Assembly: GCA_963642995.1 (NCBI GenBank)
Contig: CAVIIZ010000001.1
Location: 62,001 to 126,000 of the forward strand
Direction: 5' to 3'
Length of the DNA: 64,000 nt
Source of the DNA: CAVAWX01 sp963642995
GTDB lineage: Bacteria; Actinomycetota; Coriobacteriia; Coriobacteriales; QAMH01
The notes beneath the pieces are model-generated. The model was not told the DNA's origin and did no database searches. It was given only the letters and a program-made list of their open reading frames with translations. The stretch's first letter is position 1. The number at the start of each line of letters is the position of its first letter. A program made the position numbers and the translations under genes. Below are positions 24,147-33,227 of the stretch, piece after piece.

Positions 24147-25250
24147 CTAGTAGCGGCTGCGCTTGAGGAAATCCGGGATGTCGTCGTCGAAGAGCGCGTT
24201 GATGGAGGCGTCGTCTGCGGCGGCCGTGCCGTTCGAGCGCACATGCGAGGCGGGCCTGCCCGAACGGACGTCGCGCGGGTCCTCGTCTTGGCGCGGCTCG
24301 TTTTTGAAGCCCGTGGCGATGACGGTGATGCGTATCTGGTCGTCGAGCGAGTCGTCGATGGCCGTGCCGAAGATGATGTCGGCTTCCGGGTCGGCCGCGT
24401 CGTTGATGATGCGCGAGGCCTCGTCGACTTCTTCCAGGGGCAGGTCCGACGGGCCGGTGATGGAGTAGAGGATGCGCGTGGCGCCTTGCACGGAGCTTTC
24501 GAGCAGCTTCGAGCTGACGGCCTGCGTGGCCGCCTCGCTGGCCCGGTTTTCGCCGGAGGCGATGCCGATGCCCATCATGGCAGTGCCCGCGCCCTTCATG
24601 ATGGTGCGGACGTCGGCGAAGTCGAGGTTGATGAGGCCGGGGATGGTGATGAGGTCCGTGATGCCCTGGGTGCCCTGGCGCAAGATGTCGTCGGCGATGC
24701 GGAAGGCGTCGAGCATGGAGGTGCGCTTCTCGATGACCTGCATGAGGCGGTCGTTGGGGATGACGATGAGGGTGTCGACGTTTTCGGAGAGCACCGCGAT
24801 GCCCTCCTCGGCGCGCACCATGCGCTTGCGCCCCTCGAAGCCGAAGGGCTTGGTGACGACGGCCACCGTGAGCGCCCCGATCTCCTCCATGGCGATCTCT
24901 GCCACGACGGGAGCCGCGCCCGTGCCCGTGCCGCCGCCCTCGCCCGCCGTGACGAAGACCATATCGGCGCCGGCGAGCGCGTCGCGGATGTCGTTTCTGG
25001 ACTCCTCTGCCGCCTGGCAGCCTATCTCGGGGTTCGCGCCCGCGCCCAGGCCGCGCGTGAGCTCCTCGCCGATGTGGACCGTGCGGTCCGCGTCGCACAT
25101 GAGCAATGCCTGGCGGTCGGTGTTGATGGCGATGAACTCGACGCCCTTGACGCCTGCCTCGACCATGCGGTTGACGGCGTTCGTGCCGCCGCCGCCGACG
25201 CCGACGACCTTGATGACTGCCAGATGGTCCGCTCCTGCTATATCGGGCAT
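24147..25250 (-). CDS. ftsZ: Cell division GTPase FtsZ
   Basis: 367 residues from ATG with a perfect GGAGGA site. The tubulin signature GGGTGTG is at residues 105-111, preceded by VGVGGGGTNAVNRM, and the T7 loop reads GLINLDFADVRTIM. The C-terminal peptide DDIPDFLKRSRY is the docking site for SepF and other partners. It forms the division ring. The 166-bp gap from ftsQ carries a candidate promoter, so ftsZ can probably be expressed apart from the upstream cluster. Confidence 0.98.
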   Translation of the reverse strand: MPDIAGADHLAVIKVVGVGGGGTNAVNRMVEAGVKGVEFIAINTDRQALLMCDADRTVHIGEELTRGLGAGANPEIGCQAAEESRNDIRDALAGADMVFVTAGEGGGTGTGAAPVVAEIAMEEIGALTVAVVTKPFGFEGRKRMVRAEEGIAVLSENVDTLIVIPNDRLMQVIEKRTSMLDAFRIADDILRQGTQGITDLITIPGLINLDFADVRTIMKGAGTAMMGIGIASGENRASEAATQAVSSKLLESSVQGATRILYSITGPSDLPLEEVDEASRIINDAADPEADIIFGTAIDDSLDDQIRITVIATGFKNEPRQDEDPRDVRSGRPASHVRSNGTAAADDASINALFDDDIPDFLKRSRY

Positions 25251-25348
25251 TTCGTATCCTCCAGCTTTTCTTTTCTTCACTACAAGCCCCGAAGCCTTCC
25301 CCCGCGCAGGCGCGGCGCAAAGCCCCGGCAAGCATGGAAACCTTGCAA

Positions 25349-25377
25349 ATTGTACCCCAATGCTGGCATTTTTCATA
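25349..25377 (-). promoter_or_regulatory. Candidate ftsZ promoter
   Basis: TACAAT on the minus strand (25354-25349) with a poor -35 match TATGAA (25377-25372) at 17 bp, about 100 bases upstream of ftsZ in an unusually AT-rich stretch. Confidence 0.45.
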
Positions 25378-25416
25378 AAAGTATCGAAATAAGCCTCAAA
25401 TAATCCCGCAAGGGGG

Positions 25417-26538
25417 CTATTCCTGCGCGTTTTGGGCCGACTGCCCCGTCTGATTGTCGTCTGCCCCCAACGCGCGGTAGGTGGGGCGCGAGGGCACGCG
25501 CACATTGATGTAGGAGACCTGACCTGCGAATTTGTCGAGTATGCCCCATATGGCCGCCTCCTTGGCGGCAACCTCGCTCGCGTCCCCGAAGGCCACGTTC
25601 ACGCCGTTTTTCAGGTTCAGGGAGGTCTTGGCCGCAGACGGCGCCGAGATGGTGTCGAGCTCGCCTTTCGTGCGCTCGCCCAGCGCAGAGACCACCTTCA
25701 AGGCGTTCATGATGCCCTCGTCGCCGCAGGCCACCCCGGAAACGGGCGCGGACATGGAGGCGTCCACGTCGACGATGCGCGGGTTTTTCTCCCAGTCGGC
25801 GCCGGTGGCCGCCGAAAGCCAGGCGCCGTCGGCTGCCACCACCCAGGTGCTCTTCTCGTTCACGCGGACGGCGGCAGCCGGCTCGCGCTCCACGATGGAA
25901 AGCTCCACGGTGCCGGGAAAGACGCGCTTCACCTCGACGCTTTGCACCCAGGCGTTTTGCGCCAGGCGCTGCCTGATGCCGTCTTCGTCGAGGCGCAGCA
26001 GCGTGGAATCGGCCGCCACTGCGGCGAGGCGGGTGATCTCGTGGTCGGTGAGATGCGAGACGCCGGAGACCGTGACGTTTTCCACGTGGAAGGCGTCGGA
26101 GCGGTAGAGGAAGATCGCGCCGAATATGACGCCCAGCACGAGCATTATGCCGAGGAGTATGCGCAGCACGTATCCCTTGTAGGCGTTTTTCGCACGGCGC
26201 TCGCGCTCGGCGGCGCGCAGCTGGGCCTTGGTCTTGGGGCGGCGCAGAGCCTGCTCGCCGCCAGACGACGCGGCGCGAGGAGAGCCGGATGCGCCGTCGC
26301 GGGAAAGCTCGCGCGCACGGCCTCTCCCCTTGCGCGAAGAGGAACGGGCCTGCGTGCGCGAGGCGCGCGAAGACGATGGCGCAGAAGACGCGCGCACGCT
26401 CTTGCGGACCGCCTTGCCGGCAGAGGCCCCCGCGCGCCTTCCCTTGGCAGACGCGTTTTCGCGGGCACCCGCACGCGATGCGCGGCCGGCGACGGAAGAT
26501 GCGCGGGACGCGCCCCTTTTCGGCTTTCGGGATGCCAT
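25417..26538 (-). CDS. ftsQ: Cell division protein FtsQ/DivIB
   Basis: 373 residues from the ATG at 26538 (TTG at 26547 is an alternative with a better-spaced GGGGGAAG). The first ~115 residues are a very basic Arg/Ser/Ala-rich cytoplasmic region, followed by a membrane helix (about 125-148), the POTRA domain beginning FHVENVTVSGVSHLTDHEITRLAAV, and the beta domain with TVELSIVEREPAAAVRV. It is part of the FtsQLB complex. The long basic cytoplasmic tail is typical of some actinobacteria. Confidence 0.92.
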   Translation of the reverse strand: MASRKPKRGASRASSVAGRASRAGARENASAKGRRAGASAGKAVRKSVRASSAPSSSRASRTQARSSSRKGRGRARELSRDGASGSPRAASSGGEQALRRPKTKAQLRAAERERRAKNAYKGYVLRILLGIMLVLGVIFGAIFLYRSDAFHVENVTVSGVSHLTDHEITRLAAVAADSTLLRLDEDGIRQRLAQNAWVQSVEVKRVFPGTVELSIVEREPAAAVRVNEKSTWVVAADGAWLSAATGADWEKNPRIVDVDASMSAPVSGVACGDEGIMNALKVVSALGERTKGELDTISAPSAAKTSLNLKNGVNVAFGDASEVAAKEAAIWGILDKFAGQVSYINVRVPSRPTYRALGADDNQTGQSAQNAQE

Positions 26539-26566
26539 GTCGACCAATCGCTTCCCCCGCGGCCTT

Positions 26567-27949
26567 CTAGCAGCTCCCCCGCGAGAATGCGGCGAGCAGG
26601 TCCGGGCCTATGGAGGTGACGTCGCCTGCGCCCATGGTGATGACGAGGTCGCCGTCCGAGAGCTTGCCGCCCAGATAGGGCACGACCTCGCGGCGATGCG
26701 GCATCCAGGCGACCTGCTGGCGCGGGTCGGCGGCAAGCATCGCGTCGACGACGGTCTTGCCGTTGACCCCGGGCACGGGCGCCTCGCCTGCCGGGTAGAC
26801 GTCCATGACGGTGACGCTGTCGGCGTCTTCGAAGGCCTCGCCGAACATCGGCGCAAGCGAGACGGTGCGCGAGTAGCGATGCGGCTGGAACAACACGTGG
26901 ACATGAGAGAAGTCCAGCTCGCGGGCGGCGGAAAGCGTCGCCTTTATCTCGGTGGGATGGTGCGCGTAATCGTCGACGATGGTGACGCCGCACGCTTCGC
27001 CCACCAGGTCGAAGCGACGGCGCACGCCGGAAAAGGTCTCGAGGGCGGCGGCGGCGGCATCGACGTCGAGGCCGAGCGCCCAGACGACGCACAAGACGCC
27101 CGTCGCGTTCGAGACGTTGTGCACGCCGGGGTTTCTCGTGATGGCGGCGTCGACATGGCTGCCGTCGGGGAATTCGACGGTGAAGGTGTGCCCTATGCCG
27201 GCACGCCCGGTGACGGTGTAGAACGCGTCGGCGCCCGCGCAGCCGGCAGGGCCGTAGGCGATGGCGCGAGGGGCGCTCCTGCGGGCAAGCTCGACCAGGC
27301 GCGCGTCCTCGGCGCACACGACCGCCGCGCCGTCCGCGGGGACGAGGCCGAGGAAATCTCCGAAGGCCGCGTAGATGGCGTCGAGGGTGCCGTAGTGGTC
27401 GAGGTGGTCGGGCTCGACGTTGGTGACGAGCGCGACGTGGGGGAAGAGGTGCACGAACGAGCCGTCGGACTCGTCGGCCTCGACTATGTAGTAGTCGCCG
27501 GACCCGCTGGCCGCGTTCGTGCCGTAGCCGTCGATGGTGCCGCCTATGAGAAAGCTCGGGTCCAGCCCCATGCGGTCGATGGTGCAGGCCAGCATGGAGG
27601 AGGAGGTGGTCTTGCCGTGGGTGCCCGCGCAGGCAAGCGTCTTCTTTTCCCGCCCCAGCTCGGCGAGCATCTGCGAGCGGTGCCACACCTCGACGCCCGT
27701 TTCGCGGGCGCGTGCCAGCTCGGGGTTCTTCTCGGGGATGGCCGACGAGACGACGACGATGTCGGCGTCGGCGGGCAGGTTTGCCGCGTCGTGCCCGATG
27801 AAGACCTCGACGCCTGCCTGCACCAGGCGCTTCGTGGAACGCGACTCCTTCATGTCCGAGCCCGAGACGCGGTGGCCGCGCTGGGCGGCGACGAGCGCGA
27901 TGCCGGACATGCCGACCCCGCCTATGCCTATGAAATGCAGTTTCTTCAC
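26567..27949 (-). CDS. murC: UDP-N-acetylmuramate--L-alanine ligase
   Basis: 460 residues from the GTG at 27949, overlapping the murG stop as GTGA. An N-terminal Rossmann motif LHFIGIGGVGMSGIA is followed by the ATP loop GTHGKTTSS, the VVEADESDGSF segment and EPDHLDHYG, and the C-terminal domain with DDYAHHPTEI. It adds the first L-alanine to UDP-MurNAc. The ATG at 27964 is possible, but the coupling overlap favours GTG. Confidence 0.97.
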   Translation of the reverse strand: MKKLHFIGIGGVGMSGIALVAAQRGHRVSGSDMKESRSTKRLVQAGVEVFIGHDAANLPADADIVVVSSAIPEKNPELARARETGVEVWHRSQMLAELGREKKTLACAGTHGKTTSSSMLACTIDRMGLDPSFLIGGTIDGYGTNAASGSGDYYIVEADESDGSFVHLFPHVALVTNVEPDHLDHYGTLDAIYAAFGDFLGLVPADGAAVVCAEDARLVELARRSAPRAIAYGPAGCAGADAFYTVTGRAGIGHTFTVEFPDGSHVDAAITRNPGVHNVSNATGVLCVVWALGLDVDAAAAALETFSGVRRRFDLVGEACGVTIVDDYAHHPTEIKATLSAARELDFSHVHVLFQPHRYSRTVSLAPMFGEAFEDADSVTVMDVYPAGEAPVPGVNGKTVVDAMLAADPRQQVAWMPHRREVVPYLGGKLSDGDLVITMGAGDVTSIGPDLLAAFSRGSC

Positions 27950-29064
27950 GATGCCCCTTCGCATCCGCTGTTCTGTGCGAGGCGAACCGCCACATCGGCA
28001 AGCGTCTTTCGGGCGTTTGCGCCCGAAAGCCCCTCGCAGGCTTTGCGCATGGTAGCACGGCGCCGCGCGTCGCCGGCGAGACCCAAGACCGCCGAGGAGA
28101 ACTGCACGCCTTCTACATCCGCGTCCGCGACGAGGACCGCCGCGCCGGAATCGACGTAGGCGCGCGCGTTGAGGGTCTGGTGGTCGCCGCGGGCATGGGG
28201 GTAGGGCACGAGGACGGCCGGCACGTGCAAGGTGGCGAGCTCTGCCAACGAGGAGGCGCCCGCACGCGAGACGGCGAAGTCGCAGGCGGCCATGCACTCC
28301 CCCATGCGCTCGATGTAGGGAAAGACCTTCCAGCGGGCTTCTTCTCGCGGGCCGAGCGCGAGGGCCTCCTTCACGAAATCGAGGTCTTGCGCGCCGGTCG
28401 AATGCACGACGACGAGGCCGTCTACGGCGAGCAGCCGCTCTTTCAGGGCGCATATCGCCGCGTTCAGCCGGTGTGCGCCGAGGCTTCCGCCCGTGACGAG
28501 CACGACGGTCGCGTCGGCGCCCACCCCGAGCATGGCGCGCCCTGCCGCGCGGTCGTTTTCCCCGACGCTTTTGCGCACGGGATTGCCGCAGACGATGCAC
28601 TCGCCTGCGGGCTTCAGGAAGTCGCGCGAGGCCCCGTAGGTGAGCGCGGTGACGTCGGCCGCGCGGGCGAGGTAGTCGTTTGCCATGCCGGGCACGGAGT
28701 TCTGCTCGTGGATGACGAGCGGGATCTTCATCGCGTGCGCCGCGCGCCCCACGGGTATGGACACGTAGGCGCCGAATCCCAGCACGGCGTCGGGGCGGCG
28801 CGTGGAGAACATGGCCTCGACCTTTTTCGTGGCAGACAAAAGCTTTGCCGCCGAGGAGAGAAGCGTCCAGGGCCTGGCCTTGTCGAAGCCGGCGACGGAA
28901 AGCCCGGTGAACGGAAAGCCCGCCTCGGGCACCAGGCGCGCCTCCATGCGGTCGTCCGTGCCCACGAACGCGACCTCGTGCCCGCGCCCGCGCAACTCGT
29001 CGGCGACGGCGAGCGCCGGGTTGATGTGGCCGGCGGTGCCGCCGGCGGAAACGACGAAGTACAT
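27946..29064 (-). CDS. murG: UDP-GlcNAc lipid I transferase MurG
   Basis: 372 residues from ATG 29064, with AAGGGGAG at ideal distance; ATG 29070 overlaps the ftsW stop but sits against that site. The glycine-rich loop SAGGTAGHINPALAVADEL and the GGSLGAHRLN motif are the acceptor and donor features of GT28 enzymes. The membrane-binding patch and EQNSVPGMAN loop are present. It converts lipid I to lipid II on the inner membrane face. Confidence 0.97.
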   Translation of the reverse strand: MYFVVSAGGTAGHINPALAVADELRGRGHEVAFVGTDDRMEARLVPEAGFPFTGLSVAGFDKARPWTLLSSAAKLLSATKKVEAMFSTRRPDAVLGFGAYVSIPVGRAAHAMKIPLVIHEQNSVPGMANDYLARAADVTALTYGASRDFLKPAGECIVCGNPVRKSVGENDRAAGRAMLGVGADATVVLVTGGSLGAHRLNAAICALKERLLAVDGLVVVHSTGAQDLDFVKEALALGPREEARWKVFPYIERMGECMAACDFAVSRAGASSLAELATLHVPAVLVPYPHARGDHQTLNARAYVDSGAAVLVADADVEGVQFSSAVLGLAGDARRRATMRKACEGLSGANARKTLADVAVRLAQNSGCEGAS

Positions 29065-29066
29065 GC

Positions 29067-30794
29067 TCATCTCCCCTTTCGAGAATATCCGCGCGGCGAT
29101 CTCGCGTTGTCGCGGGATGCGCCCGCCCCGTGCGTGCTGCCGCTTGCGGCGCCGCGACGGGCGGAGCTGTCGTGCGCGTTGCCGCGCTCGGCGCCGTCGC
29201 GCGCAAACCTGCCCGGGCGCGTGCGGCCGCCCGCGCGCCCCGATTCTGTCGTGTTGCGCGCCGGACGCCCTGGCGCGCGATGCGCATGCCCGCTGCCTTC
29301 GGCTTTGCGGCCGCGCTCGCGCCTGCTGTCGCGCGCGCCTGCCCGGCGGGTCTTCCGGCCGCTTTCGCGTCGGGGGGCTCCCGGACGCGGCGCCTTCTCG
29401 GCATCGCCTGCCCTCTCGCCGCGCAAGGCCCTCTCGCCATCCCGTGCCCGCCCGAGGCGAGGCGCCCGTCCGCCGGACGAGGCCCTGCCCGCCGGACGGG
29501 CCTTGCCGTCATGCGGACCGGCGCCCGCGCCCGCCCGAGCGCCGTCTCCCGACGCGGAGCCCACCACGTGCAAGGCCGCGCGGCGCTTCTCGCTCTGCGC
29601 GTTCACGCGGCTCGAAAACGACACGGACAAGACGAGCCCCACCATGGTGAGCGTCGCCACGAGCGAAGAGCCTCCGTAACTCAAAAACGGCAGGGCCTTT
29701 CCCGTGACGGGCAGAAGGCCGATGACGCAGCCCATGTTCACGCAGGCCTGGAAGGCGATCATCACCGAAAGCGAGCCGGCGACCGTGCACCCGAGCATGT
29801 CGGGGGCGTTGCGGCATATGCGTATGCCCGCGTAGGTGAACAAGGCGAAGAGGAGCACTATGGCGACGGTGCCCGCCAGCCCGAACTCCTCGCCTATGAC
29901 GGCGAAGATGAAGTCGGTGTGGGCATAGGGCAGGTAGAGGTACTTCTCCTGGGACAGCCCCAGCCCCGCGCCGCCCGTGCCGCCGAGCGCCAGGGCGTAC
30001 AGCGACTGGATGGTCTGGTAGCCCGCGCCGCTCTGGTCGCTCCACGGGTCGAGCAGCGTCTTCAGCCGCTCCAGGTGGTAGGGCTGCACGATGCAGACGA
30101 ATACGGCGTAGAAGGCGAGCACCCCGATCCCGATGAACACCACCTTCCAGGGCAGGCCCGCGAGCACGGTGGCGGCGAGCAGCCCGATGAACAAGATGAT
30201 GACGGTGCCCAGGTCGGGCTGGCGGAATATCAGGAGTATGGGAATGGCGATGGTCGCGATGAGCGCGATTATGAAGTGCTTGAACTCGAGACAGCCGTTG
30301 CGGTATCTGACCACGAGGCAGCACACGGCAAACACCGTGGTGATCTTCGCGAACTCGGCGGGCTGGAGCGCCATGCTGCCGATGACGATGGAGCGCTCCG
30401 CGCCCAGAGCCTGGGTGCCGAATCCTATCTGCGTGGCCACGAGCAGCAGCGTCGTGAACACCCACAGGCCGCCGAAGAGGAGGGGATGCGCCCAGAAGGT
30501 GTAGGGCACGCGGGCGAAGAAGACGCAAAACGCTATGCCGACGAGAAGGAAGACCGCCTGGCGGCGCACGTAGAAGGCCGGGTCTCCGGTGTCGCTGTAG
30601 GCCTGCACCGAGGAGGCCGAGTAGACCTCGACGAGCCCGATGATGCACAAGAGCACCACCGCGGCGATGAAGAGCAGGCGCGGCACCATGATCTTTGCCG
30701 GGGTGCGCATGAGGCGCGCGGCGCCTTCCGCGGCGGCCGTGCGGCGCGAGGGCCTGGACGGAGAGGCGGATGCAGATGAAGACGGGGAGGCCAT
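29067..30794 (-). CDS. ftsW: Lipid II polymerase FtsW with a long basic C-terminal tail
   Basis: 575 residues. A short Ser/Pro/Arg-rich N-terminus precedes about ten membrane helices of the SEDS core (residues ~35-390), with AYSDTGDPAFYVRRQAVFL, FRQPDLGTVIILF and the C-terminal LPFLSYGGSSLVATL. FtsW polymerises glycan at the septum with FtsI. After the core comes a ~180-residue tail dominated by Arg, Gly and Ala (for example RRAGARDSRRERGRKAEG). Such a tail is not part of the SEDS family fold. It starts 13 bp after murD; the weak ribosome site leaves the start uncertain. Confidence 0.94.
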   Translation of the reverse strand: MASPSSSASASPSRPSRRTAAAEGAARLMRTPAKIMVPRLLFIAAVVLLCIIGLVEVYSASSVQAYSDTGDPAFYVRRQAVFLLVGIAFCVFFARVPYTFWAHPLLFGGLWVFTTLLLVATQIGFGTQALGAERSIVIGSMALQPAEFAKITTVFAVCCLVVRYRNGCLEFKHFIIALIATIAIPILLIFRQPDLGTVIILFIGLLAATVLAGLPWKVVFIGIGVLAFYAVFVCIVQPYHLERLKTLLDPWSDQSGAGYQTIQSLYALALGGTGGAGLGLSQEKYLYLPYAHTDFIFAVIGEEFGLAGTVAIVLLFALFTYAGIRICRNAPDMLGCTVAGSLSVMIAFQACVNMGCVIGLLPVTGKALPFLSYGGSSLVATLTMVGLVLSVSFSSRVNAQSEKRRAALHVVGSASGDGARAGAGAGPHDGKARPAGRASSGGRAPRLGRARDGERALRGERAGDAEKAPRPGAPRRESGRKTRRAGARDSRRERGRKAEGSGHAHRAPGRPARNTTESGRAGGRTRPGRFARDGAERGNAHDSSARRGAASGSTHGAGASRDNARSPRGYSRKGR

Positions 30795-30807
30795 GGACGC
30801 GCCCGCC

Positions 30808-32181
30808 CTACTCGCCTTGCACGTCGGCGCGATGTGCCGCGACGAGCTGCTTGAAGACGTCGCCGCGCTCGGAAAACCCCGAGAACTCGTCGAAGGACGC
30901 ACATGCCGGCGAAAGCAGGACGGCGTCGCCTTCCCGCGCGGCGGCGCAGGCGGACGCGAAGGCCTCGCGCATGCCGGGCGCGCGCAAGACCTCGACGCCG
31001 GCCGCATCGAAGGCGCAGGCGAAGCGCTTCGCGGCCTCGCCATAGCAGACCACGCAGGCGCAGGCCCTTTCTGCGGCGCCGGCCAGCGCGGACAGCGGGC
31101 CGTGCTTGTCGCGGCCGCCCGCGAGCAAGACGACCGTGCCCGGCGCGAAGGCCGCAAGCGCCTTCACCGTCGCGTCCACGTTCGTGGCCTTCGAGTCGTC
31201 GTAGAAGGCGACGCCGGCCACTTCGCCTGCCGGCTCGATGCGGTGCGCGAGCGCCGAGAAGGAGCGCAGGGCAGCCGCCACGCCGTCCGGCTCGCAGCCT
31301 GCCTCCAGGGCGGCCGTGGCGGCGGCAAGCGCGTTTTCCACGTTGTGCGCGCCGCGTATCTGCAGCTCGTCTGCCGTGCACAAGGCCAGATCGCCTGCGC
31401 CGGGGCGCTTCACGCGCAAGACGGCGCCGGCGTCCTGGAAGGCGCATCCCGCCTCGTCTTGCCCGCCCACGACGACGACGCGCACGCCGCGCGCGCGCAA
31501 GGCGCCCGTTTCCGAGGCCGTGCACACGCCCGCGCCGAGCACCGCGCAGCTGCCCGCCTCCAGGTTGGCGAGCAGTTTCAGCTTGTCGCGGCGGTAGGCC
31601 TGCTGCGATCCGTGCCAGGAGAGGTGGTCGGAGGCGATGTTTAGGAGCACGGCCACGTCGGGTGCGAACGAATCGGTCGAGGCGAGCTGAAACGACGAGA
31701 GCTCGGCTACGATGGTCGCGCCCTCCCCGCGCGTGCGCACGGCCTCCAGCGTCGTCGTGTCCTGGGTGTTGCCGCAGGCGATGGCCTCATGTCCGCAGGC
31801 GGCGAGTATGTGGGCGATCAAGGCGACGGTGGTCGTCTTGCCGTTGGTGCCCGTGACCGCGATCCAGCGCGCCGGCGAGATGCGCCAGGCGTATTCGGGC
31901 TCGCCGATGCAGCAGACGGCATGCGAGCGTCCGGCCTCGTAGAAGGCGCTCGTGGCGGGGATGCCCGGGCTGGGCACGCACACGTCGAAGCTGCCCTCGA
32001 CGCGATCGGTCAGGCGCACGTCGGCGCCCGCCGCCGAAAGCCCGGGCGCGGCGGCGCGGTTTTCCGGGGAGTCGGCGCCGGCGAAAAGCACGACCTCATG
32101 TCCTGCCAAAAGCGCGTCATGTGCCACCGCTTGCCCGCTGACGCCTGCACCCAGCACGCAAAGACGCTGCCTGTCCGCCAT
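30808..32181 (-). CDS. murD: UDP-MurNAc-L-alanine--D-glutamate ligase
   Basis: 457 residues: N-terminal LCVLGAGVSGQAVAHDAL, ATP loop VTGTNGKTTT, ELSSFQLAS, NIASDHLSWHGS and YDDSKATNVDAT, all characteristic of MurD. It adds D-glutamate to the stem peptide. The start ATG is 17 bp after the mraY stop with a GGCGGAG site. Confidence 0.97.
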   Translation of the reverse strand: MADRQRLCVLGAGVSGQAVAHDALLAGHEVVLFAGADSPENRAAAPGLSAAGADVRLTDRVEGSFDVCVPSPGIPATSAFYEAGRSHAVCCIGEPEYAWRISPARWIAVTGTNGKTTTVALIAHILAACGHEAIACGNTQDTTTLEAVRTRGEGATIVAELSSFQLASTDSFAPDVAVLLNIASDHLSWHGSQQAYRRDKLKLLANLEAGSCAVLGAGVCTASETGALRARGVRVVVVGGQDEAGCAFQDAGAVLRVKRPGAGDLALCTADELQIRGAHNVENALAAATAALEAGCEPDGVAAALRSFSALAHRIEPAGEVAGVAFYDDSKATNVDATVKALAAFAPGTVVLLAGGRDKHGPLSALAGAAERACACVVCYGEAAKRFACAFDAAGVEVLRAPGMREAFASACAAAREGDAVLLSPACASFDEFSGFSERGDVFKQLVAAHRADVQGE

Positions 32182-32198
32182 CTCCGCCGCCCCCTTCC

Positions 32199-33227
32199 CT
32201 ACACGCGCGACATGAAGTAGAGGGCAAAGCCCAGCGCGGAGAACAGCCCCGTGACGATCCAGAAGCGCATCGTGACCTTCGTCTCGGACAGCCCCTTTTG
32301 CTCGTAGTGGTGGTGCAGCGGCGCCATGAGGAAGACACGGCGGCGCGTGCGTTTGAAGTGCAGGACCTGGATGATGACGGAGAGCGCCTCGACGATGAAG
32401 ATCATGCCGATGATGATGCTGAACAACTCGGTGCCCGTGACGACGGCAAGCGCCGCGAACGCCGTGCCCAGGGCAAGCGAGCCCGTGTCGCCCATGAAGA
32501 TGTCGGCCGGGTAGGTGTTGAACCACAGGAACCCCACGCAGGCGCCGGCGGCCGCGATGGCAAACACCGCCACGTCGAGCCGGTCGCTTGCGTACGCGAC
32601 GCCGCACATCGTGATCATCACGATGGTGATGGTGCCGCCGGCCAGCCCGTCCATGCCGTCGGTGAGGTTGACCGCGTTGGACATGCCGGCCATGAGCAAG
32701 AAGACGAAGAGGACGTAGAGCCAGGGGATGCGAAAGCCCGAGACGTCGGTCGTGAGCACCCCGAGGTCGATGGAAAACCCGCTCACGGGGACCGTGACGA
32801 CGGGCTCGATGCCGAGGCAGTTCACCGCCATCAGGCAAAAGACGACGGATATGACCGTGAGGGCGAGCATCTTCTGGTGCGGCAGCAAGCCCAGCGAGCG
32901 CTCCTTTGCCACCTTGGAGATGTCGTCGACAAAGCCGAGCAGGCCGGTGAGCAGCGTCGCGCCCAAGACGAGCAGAAGGCGGGCGTTGGGCATGCCGACG
33001 AGGAAGATGGAAGCCGTCATCATGAGCAAGATGACGATGCCGCCCATCGTGGGGGTGCCCTGCTTCACCAGATGGCCCTGCGGGCCGTCGGCGCGGACCT
33101 GCTGGCCTATCTGGCGCACCTTCAACAGGCGTATCCACAGCGGCATCACGATCATGGTGAGCGCCATGGAGATGATGAACGCCAGGAATATCTGGTAGGT
33201 GGGGTACGCGCTGAAGAAATCAAACAT
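32199..33227 (-). CDS. mraY: Phospho-MurNAc-pentapeptide transferase
   Basis: 342 residues, about ten membrane helices. The conserved GTPTMGG, DDISKVAKERS, NLTDGMDGLAGG and the C-terminal MAPLHHHYE are all present. It transfers phospho-MurNAc-pentapeptide to undecaprenyl phosphate, giving lipid I. Its ATG overlaps the murF stop by eight bases. Confidence 0.98.
   Translation of the reverse strand: MFDFFSAYPTYQIFLAFIISMALTMIVMPLWIRLLKVRQIGQQVRADGPQGHLVKQGTPTMGGIVILLMMTASIFLVGMPNARLLLVLGATLLTGLLGFVDDISKVAKERSLGLLPHQKMLALTVISVVFCLMAVNCLGIEPVVTVPVSGFSIDLGVLTTDVSGFRIPWLYVLFVFLLMAGMSNAVNLTDGMDGLAGGTITIVMITMCGVAYASDRLDVAVFAIAAAGACVGFLWFNTYPADIFMGDTGSLALGTAFAALAVVTGTELFSIIIGMIFIVEALSVIIQVLHFKRTRRRVFLMAPLHHHYEQKGLSETKVTMRFWIVTGLFSALGFALYFMSRV

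Noticed and set aside
24142..25571. Extended N-terminus for FtsZ (open frame to 25571)
   Set aside because: The ATG at 25250 has a perfect ribosome site and family-typical N-terminus; the extension would cover the promoter and part of ftsQ.
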